Shown: piece after piece, positions 5,123 through 10,858 of the stretch
Position numbering within the stretch: the first letter of the stretch is position 1
Layout of the letters: each line of letters starts with the position of its first letter
From: Bacteroidota bacterium
GTDB taxonomy: Bacteria; Bacteroidota; Bacteroidia; Bacteroidales; Prolixibacteraceae
Assembly: GCA_023488865.1 (NCBI GenBank)
Contig: JAMDDG010000286.1
Location: forward strand, 1 to 10,858
Direction of reading: 5' to 3'
Length of the DNA stretch: 10,858 nucleotides
Program-made: the position numbers and the translations under genes
The notes under the pieces: generated by a model
The model's input: the letters and a program-made list of their open reading frames with translations, nothing else
Database searches by the model: none
What the model was told of the DNA's origin: nothing

Positions 5123-6670
5123 TTAAAATGGAAGTTCTATTTCTTTTTCACCAGCAGATTGATTCTCGTTATTATTAAAAAATAGTATCACATCATTGCC
5201 ATTTGATCTTCTCTCTCGTGGCTCAGCTTTCAATGAATATTTTGCATATAGTTTGAGGTATTTGGTAAAATTTGCTGTTCTCTTTAGCCATATGTCAGTC
5301 GCATAATCTTCATAAACAGTAAGAAATTGCCTGTGCAACTCTTTTTTGATGTATTCGATATTGAGTTTAAACTCTCCATTTTCAACTTTTTCGTTCATGA
5401 ATGTTACAAAATCAAGGTTTGTTTGACTGAGAAGTTTTCTTTTGTCCAGGTTGATTTGCTCGGCCTCGATTAGTCCATTTTTAAGAAATGAACTGAGGCA
5501 ACTACACATGAAGTTGTAAAAACATTGCCATTCTTCGTTTTCCCAATCACGGAAAAACCAGCATTTAAATTCATCTTCCGGAGAATAATTGGCATTATAA
5601 TGATCTGATAATTCAAACTCAATCACTCTATCTTTTGCGCTGGCCCCCTCGATCCTGAAAGTATCATTTGAGGAAATGAGCATTTTTGCCCTAATGGTAA
5701 AAGGCTGCAGGTTTTTTCTGTCAACTGTTATAACATCTGAAATGTCATTAAACAGGGTCTCAAAATCGAACCTTTTGCGTAGATCGTTCAAAAAAACAAT
5801 TTGAGTATCAATATTTACAGAGGAATATTTGTGTTTATTTGTCGGATCAAAATCCTTTCCGGATATTTCGCAAACCATTTTTATTAGTGCGATTGCCCTT
5901 CCAAGTAATGTTTTCCCGCTTCTTCCTTCCGCATTTTCTGATATGGTCGAATCAGTTAGGTTGACCGCTTTCATTTTTGTCTCAAAAAAGCTGTGTAACA
6001 AGTACCCTATTAAGGTTTTGAGCGATTCAAATCTCTTATCATTTTGTCCGGAAATATTAAAAACAAATTTCGAGAACATCCCGTCTGTTGGGCCTTCGAT
6101 AAAATCACGGGTTTTGATTTGGTTTTTGAATATGTGGCCTTTAAGTTCATTGTAATCATGGAGCTTATAACCGTCAGAGGAACACTTTACAAATCCATTT
6201 TTAAAATAAATGTATCCGGTTTCTTTATCGTCTGTATTGAATGACAATTGGGTTTCGGTTCCCAGGAGGCTTAATTTTTTTTCGTTAAAGTAAATGGCTG
6301 GAGAAGTGACAAATTTAGATAGCAGCTCTTCTTTTGTTATTACTTCAAGATCCTCATCTTTCAATGCTTTGATATGTTCCATTACAAAATCTTGGATCCT
6401 ATGAATAGGCAATTCTTCTATTATGTGATCCTTTATTTTTACAAATACGTAGTCCTCATTTATGTCAAAGCGCCTAAATCCAGAATGGCGCAAAAAATAG
6501 ATAAATGCCAGGTGATTAATTTTCCAAACATCGGATTTGCCTATTCTTTCGCTCCGCCAAAAAATGAAAATTTCGCTGGAGTTTGAATCCTGGATCTCTT
6601 GATCAGGAGCCTTTGTTGGAGGAAAGATATACTCTTCTTCTATGCAAACAGTTGTTTCGTCCTGTTCCAT
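5123..6670 (-). CDS. SF3-type replicative helicase (D5/P4-like ATPase)
   Basis: A 515-residue protein with the ordered motifs of a superfamily 3 helicase in its middle. Walker A is NAEGRSGKTLLG (G252, K253, T254). Walker B is IVFLNDL near 291-297, with Asn-Asp in place of the usual two acidic residues. Motif C is MLISSND (N335), and a likely arginine finger follows in AKDRVIEFEL (R348). Residues 1-200 lack a recognisable primase domain and probably bind DNA or partners; residues about 400-515 form a basic C-terminal region with charged helices. Such proteins unwind the origin of small phages, satellites and plasmids as hexamers. It starts 3 bp after the excisionase-like gene, and the iteron region lies just beyond its 3' end, so it is the best candidate for the initiator that acts there. 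Confidence 0.85.
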   Translation of the reverse strand: MEQDETTVCIEEEYIFPPTKAPDQEIQDSNSSEIFIFWRSERIGKSDVWKINHLAFIYFLRHSGFRRFDINEDYVFVKIKDHIIEELPIHRIQDFVMEHIKALKDEDLEVITKEELLSKFVTSPAIYFNEKKLSLLGTETQLSFNTDDKETGYIYFKNGFVKCSSDGYKLHDYNELKGHIFKNQIKTRDFIEGPTDGMFSKFVFNISGQNDKRFESLKTLIGYLLHSFFETKMKAVNLTDSTISENAEGRSGKTLLGRAIALIKMVCEISGKDFDPTNKHKYSSVNIDTQIVFLNDLRKRFDFETLFNDISDVITVDRKNLQPFTIRAKMLISSNDTFRIEGASAKDRVIEFELSDHYNANYSPEDEFKCWFFRDWENEEWQCFYNFMCSCLSSFLKNGLIEAEQINLDKRKLLSQTNLDFVTFMNEKVENGEFKLNIEYIKKELHRQFLTVYEDYATDIWLKRTANFTKYLKLYAKYSLKAEPRERRSNGNDVILFFNNNENQSAGEKEIELPF

Positions 6671-6673
6671 AAT

Positions 6674-6940
6674 TTAGGCGTTTTGTTTCATCACCTCAAT
6701 CAATTCTTTCCTCAAATAAAATTTTTTCCTACCCTGGCCGTGTTCTTTCAAAGTGCCTTTCTTTGTCCAGAGGTGCATAGTTGGATAGGAGACTCCTAAA
6801 AATTTACCAGCGTCAGACCTGTTCAATCTTTCGGATTCTTCAACGGGGTTTGTTTTAGCTTCGGCTTCGGCTTCTTTGGAGAACTCCTTGAAAGCCTCTT
6901 TGAGTTCTTGTTTTTCGATAACGTAAAATTCGGGTTTCAT
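6674..6940 (-). CDS. Excisionase-like helix-turn-helix protein
   Basis: An 88-residue protein. Its second half is a winged helix-turn-helix of the excisionase/MerR type (HTH_17-like): residues about 38-82 read RLNRSDAGKFLGVSYPTMHL, then W58-TKKGTLKEHGQGRKKFYLRK. The N-terminal half is a charged helix with an EAEAEAK run coded by a short GCTTCG-type repeat. Proteins like this bend DNA near attachment sites and steer a tyrosine recombinase to excision, or act as transcription regulators. It is the first gene after the leftward promoter, directly opposite the XRE regulator and 3 bp before the helicase, so it would be induced together with replication. Its partner is probably the integrase at 1695-2846. 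Confidence 0.85.
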   Translation of the reverse strand: MKPEFYVIEKQELKEAFKEFSKEAEAEAKTNPVEESERLNRSDAGKFLGVSYPTMHLWTKKGTLKEHGQGRKKFYLRKELIEVMKQNA

Positions 6941-6942
6941 GA

Positions 6943-6956
6943 TTTAATTAATTAAA
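6943..6956. promoter_or_regulatory. Palindrome in xis leader, possible operator
   Basis: TTTAATTAATTAAA is a perfect 14-bp palindrome between the leftward -7 box and the start codon of the excisionase-like gene. It could be an operator for the divergent XRE regulator. In DNA this AT-rich it could also be chance. Confidence 0.3.
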
Positions 6957-6985
6957 CGGGATTAATATATTCAAAATAGCTAATA

Positions 6986-7015
6986 CAAATATACTATATA
7001 ATTAATAATTACAAA
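6986..7015 (-). promoter_or_regulatory. Bacteroidetes-type promoter for xis-helicase operon
   Basis: Read on the minus strand, TTTG (7015-7012), 18 bp, then TATATTTG (6993-6986). This matches the Bacteroidetes -33/-7 consensus TTTG-N19-TAnnTTTG almost exactly. Transcription would begin near 6979 and give a leader of about 40 bases before the start codon at 6940. No other leftward promoter this good is seen until the Tat gene, so it may drive the whole leftward operon. Confidence 0.7.
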
Positions 7016-7031
7016 TTAATACAGAATTTTA

Positions 7032-7056
7032 TTTTGATTAATTTTGATTAATTTTG
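7032..7056 (+). promoter_or_regulatory. Tandem TAATTTTG boxes before XRE gene
   Basis: A 10-bp unit TTTTGATTAA is repeated twice and a third time in part. It gives two exact TAnnTTTG -7 boxes, at 7039-7046 and 7049-7056, only 15 and 5 bp from the ATG. No good TTTG -33 box is found at the right distance. If these are promoters the message has almost no leader. The repeats could equally be operator half-sites for autoregulation. Confidence 0.45.
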
Positions 7057-7060
7057 AAAT

Positions 7061-7645
7061 ATGGATGAAGTATTTAAAAGAATTGCTGAAGTCAGAAAAT
7101 CTAAAGGGCTAACACAAAAGGATATATGTGTTAAAATCTCTATGGCTCAAAATAGTTACAGTAAAATAGAAACTGGGATTACTGAACTAACGATAGATCA
7201 TTTAATTAAAATTGCCGGGGCCTTGGGTGTTAGCGTGGTGTCGTTGATTGATCCAGAGGTTCAGTCAAAGGATTATTTTCAGGAATTGAACGCAAAAATT
7301 GAAGCACTGGAAAAAACAATCCAGGATAAAGATGAATTTATTCAGCTTCAGAAAAAACAGATAACCCAAACAAAATACTCTATAATTGTAGCACTAAGTG
7401 TCGCAGAACAAAGTGCTTTGTCTGAATTAGCTACTTCTTTCGAAGAAAAGAGGACTTCGCTGATCGAATCTATGTCTTTGGGTGTTACTGCGACTGCTTC
7501 AGCATATATAGATATGTTGAAAAACCATGAGATTTTGAGTGAAAAAGAAGTGGAATTGTTCTGCGAAATGGAACAAAGAGGGTTTAAAAAAATGATAAAA
7601 CGTATCGAGAAATACAGGGCTAAAGACCCCCAAAAGCCAGAATAA
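7061..7645 (+). CDS. XRE-family regulator with coiled coil (element repressor candidate)
   Basis: A 194-residue protein. Residues 1-64 are a Cro/C1-type helix-turn-helix: IAEVRKSKGLTQKDICVKIS, then NSYSKIETGITELTIDHLIK and ALGVSVVSLID. Residues about 72-105 are a heptad-like charged coiled coil (ELNAKIEALEKTIQDKDEF), suggesting a dimer. The C-terminal half is helical and has no LexA-like Ser/Lys peptidase motif, so release from DNA by RecA-driven self-cleavage is unlikely; a partner or antirepressor could do it. The gene is divergent from the excisionase-helicase operon with 120 bp between starts, the classic place for a repressor of a phage-like or satellite-like element. It could also be an ordinary autoregulator. 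The frame on the opposite strand at 7348-7671 is a shadow. Confidence 0.85.
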   Translation: MDEVFKRIAEVRKSKGLTQKDICVKISMAQNSYSKIETGITELTIDHLIKIAGALGVSVVSLIDPEVQSKDYFQELNAKIEALEKTIQDKDEFIQLQKKQITQTKYSIIVALSVAEQSALSELATSFEEKRTSLIESMSLGVTATASAYIDMLKNHEILSEKEVELFCEMEQRGFKKMIKRIEKYRAKDPQKPE

Positions 7646-7662
7646 AATTTTCCTTTGGGGTC
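7625..7662 (+). terminator. Inverted repeat across XRE stop codon
   Basis: GACCCCCAAA (7625-7634) can pair with TTTGGGGTC (7654-7662) with one bulged C. The XRE stop codon lies in the loop. No T-run follows, so it is a weak terminator at best; it may separate XRE from the hicB-like gene or protect the mRNA end. Confidence 0.35.
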
Positions 7663-7682
7663 CGGCCACAATTAAAATTGCG

Positions 7683-8096
7683 ATGGAAAAAGTAGTAGTA
7701 ACCGTAGAAGTGACCGACAATAATTATGCAGCATTCATTGAAAGCTTACCAGGGTGCATAAGTACCGGCAAGACATTTCGTGAATTAAAATCAAATATGG
7801 CGGAGGCCGTTGCCGGTCATCTGGAGGTCTCACGCGAATTTGGAGATGAAATACCTGAGCCATTTAACGGAGAATATGAATTGTCTTTTCGTTTTGATAC
7901 GCAAAGTTTGCTGCAGCATTACCGGGGCATATTTACCAATGCAGCCCTGCAGCGCTTAACCGGCATCAACCAAAAACAACTTCAACATTATGCTTCCGGG
8001 ACCAGCCGCCCCGGCCGGAACAGGAACAGCGGATTGAAGCTGCATTACACAGTTTGGGTGAAGAACTTCTGGCCGTGGAACTTTAGGCCGGCTTAA
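7683..8096 (+). CDS. HicB-family antitoxin, C-terminus frameshifted (likely broken)
   Basis: Residues 1-75 are a HicB-type fold: MEKVVVTVEV, SLPGCISTGKTFRELKSNM and IPEPFNGEYELSFRFDTQSL. Residues 80-108 are a helix-turn-helix with RLTGINQKQLQHYASG. HicB antitoxins bind and block the HicA mRNA interferase and repress their operon. After P110 the frame gives GRNRNSGLKLHYTVW, which looks nothing like the family. One base back, the frame reads RPEQEQRIEAALHSLGEELL and stops at 8084-8086, the expected ending. The switch falls in the CCCC run at 8009-8012, so one C has been lost; the intact protein would be about 134 residues. No hicA gene lies on either side, so this is an orphan or a remnant. The shifted stop overlaps the convergent Fic gene by 4 bp; the restored stop does not. 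Confidence 0.85.
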   Translation: MEKVVVTVEVTDNNYAAFIESLPGCISTGKTFRELKSNMAEAVAGHLEVSREFGDEIPEPFNGEYELSFRFDTQSLLQHYRGIFTNAALQRLTGINQKQLQHYASGTSRPGRNRNSGLKLHYTVWVKNFWPWNFRPA

Positions 8097-9427
8097 CTCC
8101 TATCTGAAGATGGTAAATTATTTTTGAGTAGTTGATCAAAGTTAGTTGATCTACAAAAGCCCTTTGCCTTTTTATTTAGTTCGATAATGTCTAAATATCC
8201 CATATTCACAAGTAAGGTTAAATCTGTCCTGGCTGTCTGGTTTGAAATATTAAACCTATTTTCAATTTCCTTTACACTGAATAATAGATCTGGCTCTTCA
8301 TATAACCACTTGATTATTAATGCCTGTCTTTCTCCAATACCTTTTATTTTTTGAAAATTAATCAGCTGCTTCTTTTCGTTTATCTTGCGTTGAATGTATT
8401 CTCTTAAGCTGTAGAACGCAAGTTGCATTGTTTTTATCTTGTAAGTAATAAAATAGGTAAGGTCATTCCCGTCAATTTCACTATAAATAAATGCCTGAGC
8501 ATATTGCGTCTTGCTTTTGACAATAAGTCTGGATATAGATAAATATTCTGTAAGCCAGTATCCATTCTTCAATAAATACCAATAAAACAATGCTCTGGCC
8601 GTTCTACCATTCCCATCAACAAATGGATGAATGTAACCAATCATAAAGTGAATTATGCATCCTTTGATTATCGGATGAATGAATTGGCCATCATTTGAAT
8701 TGAAAAAAACGAATAACTCGTTCATCAATAAAGGAATTTCATTAAAATCAGGAGGAGTATGAACAATCTCTCCATCAATAACATCGATGACATTAATTTC
8801 GTTATCCTCCCTGAAGCGCCCCTCATCATTATTGTCATCCAATGTTTGATTTGAGATCAATTTGTGAATTTCAAATAACCTTTCTAATGTGATGGGTTGA
8901 TCTTTAATCTCAACTATGTGTTTTATTGTTTGGTAATTATTTACAATCATTTGCTCAGACTTATTTCGGGGCCGGTCATTTTTTCTGAGCATTTCTTTTG
9001 CCTTCTTACGAGTGGTCACAGCTCCTTCTATTTGGCTAGAGGCTATGGCTTCTTCCATTATTGAACTTATCAAATACCTTTTTTTATCATCATCCGGTAT
9101 TACACTATTAGTTCCTAAATTGCCTCCAATATGTAAATCAAATTCATGTAATCCTTTCTGTATCAAATCAGTAAGATTATACATGAATTTATGACTTCCA
9201 AATGTCACAGGTTTGGCATGTATGGTTCGGCTTAATTTTAATACCGACCAAAACACACGGGGGTCGTCAGTTCCTAAATTCTTCTGATACTTTACTTTAT
9301 CCCAATATAAATATCTGTCGTTTATGCTATTAATAACAGGCTGTAGCTCTTTGGCCATAAATAATTTAAGGCCTTCGGCAAATATTGGTTCCTCTGCCCA
9401 ATCAGGTAGACTTTCAATTTTTCTCAT
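8093..9427 (-). CDS. Fic-domain protein (AMP-transferase type) with C-terminal winged helix
   Basis: A 444-residue protein with the complete Fic core motif HPFVDGNGRTAR (H267 to R278). Fic enzymes transfer AMP, or sometimes another nucleotide part, from a nucleotide to a hydroxyl of a target protein. S130-SQI-E134-G135 fits the inhibitory helix motif (S/T)xxxE(G/N); lying N-terminal to the core, it makes this a class II, self-inhibited enzyme. Residues about 365-425 form a winged helix (GERQALIIKWLYEEP, then ISNQTARTDLTLLVNMGYLD), so it may also bind DNA and regulate its own gene. Length fits Fic proteins with an N-terminal extension. It is alone on its strand, convergent with the hicB-like gene, with repeat-rich DNA upstream. 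The target is unknown; a stress or defence role is inference. Confidence 0.9.
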   Translation of the reverse strand: MRKIESLPDWAEEPIFAEGLKLFMAKELQPVINSINDRYLYWDKVKYQKNLGTDDPRVFWSVLKLSRTIHAKPVTFGSHKFMYNLTDLIQKGLHEFDLHIGGNLGTNSVIPDDDKKRYLISSIMEEAIASSQIEGAVTTRKKAKEMLRKNDRPRNKSEQMIVNNYQTIKHIVEIKDQPITLERLFEIHKLISNQTLDDNNDEGRFREDNEINVIDVIDGEIVHTPPDFNEIPLLMNELFVFFNSNDGQFIHPIIKGCIIHFMIGYIHPFVDGNGRTARALFYWYLLKNGYWLTEYLSISRLIVKSKTQYAQAFIYSEIDGNDLTYFITYKIKTMQLAFYSLREYIQRKINEKKQLINFQKIKGIGERQALIIKWLYEEPDLLFSVKEIENRFNISNQTARTDLTLLVNMGYLDIIELNKKAKGFCRSTNFDQLLKNNLPSSDRS

Positions 9428-9523
9428 TTCCTAATATTTCCTAATTTGTGATATATTTGGACATATTGCAAATATAGTTAGTCTTTATAGTATTTCCTAA
9501 TTTTTCAAATATTAGGACATATT
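9426..9523 (-). promoter_or_regulatory. fic promoter with ATTAGGAAAT operator-like repeats
   Basis: On the minus strand TATATTTG (9476-9469) is an exact -7 box about 40 bp before the Fic start; no clear TTTG -33 box is seen. ATTTCCTAAT occurs three times, at 9426-9435, 9436-9445 and 9492-9501. The first copy overlaps the start codon and the third lies where the -33 box should be. An inverted copy at 9511-9520 forms CCTAAT-N9-ATTAGG with the third. GGACATATT also occurs twice (9459-9467, 9515-9523). A repressor bound here would block both promoter and start codon, which suggests autoregulation, perhaps by the winged helix of Fic itself. Confidence 0.5.
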
Positions 9524-9536
9524 TGTAATAAAATGG

Positions 9537-10814
9537 TTAAAGTCCTTCAAAGGCTTTTAACAATTTCTCCTTTTTCGCATCGGTTGAGATTTGCAGGTAC
9601 CTTCTCAAAGTCTTCTCCCGGGTGATCCCGGTAATGGATTTGATCATCTCGATATCCAAGCCACGATCATAAGCCAAACAGATAAAAGTTTTCCGGGCGG
9701 TGTGGGTCCCTATCAGTTCATGCTTGGGCTTAAATTCCGTTATGGTGATATTCTTTTCAAAGGATTTGGACTCAGTTAGCGTGTCAATTTTTGCCTCTTT
9801 GCAGCAATCTTTGATGTAATCATTGAGCTTTTGATTGGAGAATTTTGGCAAAAGTTTGTGAGGATCCGGATAACGTTCAATGATGGATTGTACACCCGGG
9901 AAAAGAGGAATAATAACTTCCCTGTTTGTTTTCTGGGTAGTGGTTTTGATCATCCCATTGATGATATTGTCTTTTGTGAGCCTCTCGATGTCGCAATACC
10001 TTAAGCCGGTAAAACAACCAAAGCAATAAAAATCCCTGGCCTTTTGCAGTTTCTTATTTTCAAAAGGATGATTCAGTAGCAGCTGCAGTTCCTGAAAAGT
10101 CAAATGTACGATGCTGCCTTCTTTTTCCGGGGCTGAGAAATCTTTATAGGTTGTATTGCTGTGGTACTTTCGTTTTAGGCTCCAGGTCATAAAAGCCTTG
10201 AACTTGTCGGTAATGGCAGAAAGATAATTGTACCCGTGTTTATTCGTGACAAGTACATCTTTTTTCAGTTTGTCAAAGAATACCAGGTCAATACTATCGA
10301 AGGTCATTTTGTACCCGGTTTCTGTTTCGAAGGTTTTGAGATAGTTTCTTATCGTTTTCCGGTTCCTGATGGTGTTAGGCGCTTTCTCCAGTTCCCCGGT
10401 CTTTAAAAACTCCTCGTAGGCTTCCCACAGATCCTTTTTAACCGGGTTAAAAATTAATTTCTGGCCACTGAAATACTTTTGAACTACTTCCTGGGTAACC
10501 TGAATCTTGTGTAGGGTACAATCCCGGAAGTACTTTTTTGCATCGCTTTGATAGGTGTCTAAAAATGAATTTGTGTCTTCATAATCATTGTCCTCTTCGT
10601 TGGGCCGGGGAGGGCTAACCCTTTGCTGCTTTTTGTTCCAGTACCGGGGCTTAACCTTCCCTACCGTTTTCCAATTGTTTTTGCTGTCGGTGGCAATATT
10701 GGCTTTGATGGGCGCAAAACCTTTTGAATCGACCTTGTTTTTGTCAATGTAATACTTTAGATTTGGCATAGAACCCGGTTTAATGGTTGTAAAGTTACAA
10801 AACATCCCGGCCAA
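9537..10814 (-). CDS. Second tyrosine recombinase (Bacteroidetes type)
   Basis: A 425-residue recombinase unrelated in detail to the first. It has an N-terminal arm-binding part (PNLKYYIDKNKVDSKGFAPI), a SAM-like domain (about 125-220) and a catalytic domain (about 235-425). Visible catalytic residues are R272 in CFTGLRYCDIERL, K295 in TTQKTNREVIIPL, H371 and R374 in GTHTARKTF, and Y406 in KTLRRYLQIS. The usual second His (LGH) is Ile397 in SITGITRE. The ATG at 10812-10814 gives 425 residues. The ATG at 10767-10769 (Met16, MPNLKYYIDK) looks like the family's normal start, and a weak promoter-like TAACTTTA at 10797-10790 lies between the two, so the shorter 410-residue form is quite possible. 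It probably serves a separate element containing the Fic gene, or one continuing to the right. Confidence 0.9.
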   Translation of the reverse strand: MAGMFCNFTTIKPGSMPNLKYYIDKNKVDSKGFAPIKANIATDSKNNWKTVGKVKPRYWNKKQQRVSPPRPNEEDNDYEDTNSFLDTYQSDAKKYFRDCTLHKIQVTQEVVQKYFSGQKLIFNPVKKDLWEAYEEFLKTGELEKAPNTIRNRKTIRNYLKTFETETGYKMTFDSIDLVFFDKLKKDVLVTNKHGYNYLSAITDKFKAFMTWSLKRKYHSNTTYKDFSAPEKEGSIVHLTFQELQLLLNHPFENKKLQKARDFYCFGCFTGLRYCDIERLTKDNIINGMIKTTTQKTNREVIIPLFPGVQSIIERYPDPHKLLPKFSNQKLNDYIKDCCKEAKIDTLTESKSFEKNITITEFKPKHELIGTHTARKTFICLAYDRGLDIEMIKSITGITREKTLRRYLQISTDAKKEKLLKAFEGL

Positions 10815-10858
10815 AGGGAAAGAAAAGGGGAAAGAAATTTGTAAACAATAGTAATTAC

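Noticed and set aside
5829..6799. Several plus-strand open frames opposite the helicase and xis genes
   Set aside because: They overlap strongly supported SF3 helicase and HTH coding sequence, have no recognisable motifs and no promoter.
7348..7720. Minus-strand open frames opposite the XRE gene
   Set aside because: Phe/Ser-rich composition typical of antisense to Glu/Lys-rich helices; the XRE frame has clear domain support.
8009..8012. Programmed ribosomal frameshift in the hicB-like gene
   Set aside because: There is no X-XXY-YYZ slippery heptamer, and such control is not known to me for HicB; loss of one C is simpler. Kept only as an alternative in the finding.
9012..9194. Plus-strand open frame inside the Fic gene
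   Set aside because: Shadow of the segment that encodes the Fic inhibitory helix; no independent support.

Overview
The window is a mobile or accessory region from a Bacteroidetes-type bacterium. Three things point to this phylum: AT-rich DNA; promoters of the form TTTG-N18-TATATTTG (the Bacteroidetes -33/-7 pattern) rather than E. coli-like boxes, with few Shine-Dalgarno sequences; and tyrosine recombinases, Toprim primases and a HicB protein of Bacteroidetes type. I saw no rRNA, tRNA or CRISPR array.

Positions about 1-7645 look like one replicating, integrating element built around a divergent control region (6941-7060). Rightward runs an XRE-type regulator (7061-7645). Leftward from a near-consensus promoter run, in order: an excisionase-like HTH protein, an SF3-type helicase, a 350-bp noncoding AT-rich stretch with 9-bp iterons in opposite orientations (a candidate replication origin), two paralogous Toprim primase-like proteins, a small ORF, a tyrosine recombinase, a 128-residue phage-type protein, a second copy of the small ORF, a Tat-exported protein of unknown role, and a small partial gene cut by the window edge. 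The layout (repressor facing xis, helicase, origin, primase, integrase) resembles phage-inducible islands or integrative plasmid-like elements. No structural, packaging, relaxase or partition gene is visible, so the class of element is open.

A 278-bp direct repeat (97% identical) carries the small ORF and its hairpin leader. One copy lies just upstream of the integrase, the other just upstream of the Tat protein. Together they bracket the integrase and the 128-residue gene.

Positions about 7683-10814 hold a second module: a HicB-like antitoxin whose C-terminus is shifted by one lost base and which has no hicA toxin beside it; a class II Fic protein with a promoter full of ATTAGGAAAT repeats; and a second, unrelated tyrosine recombinase. 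Two different integrases suggest two adjoining or nested elements. I could not place att sites.
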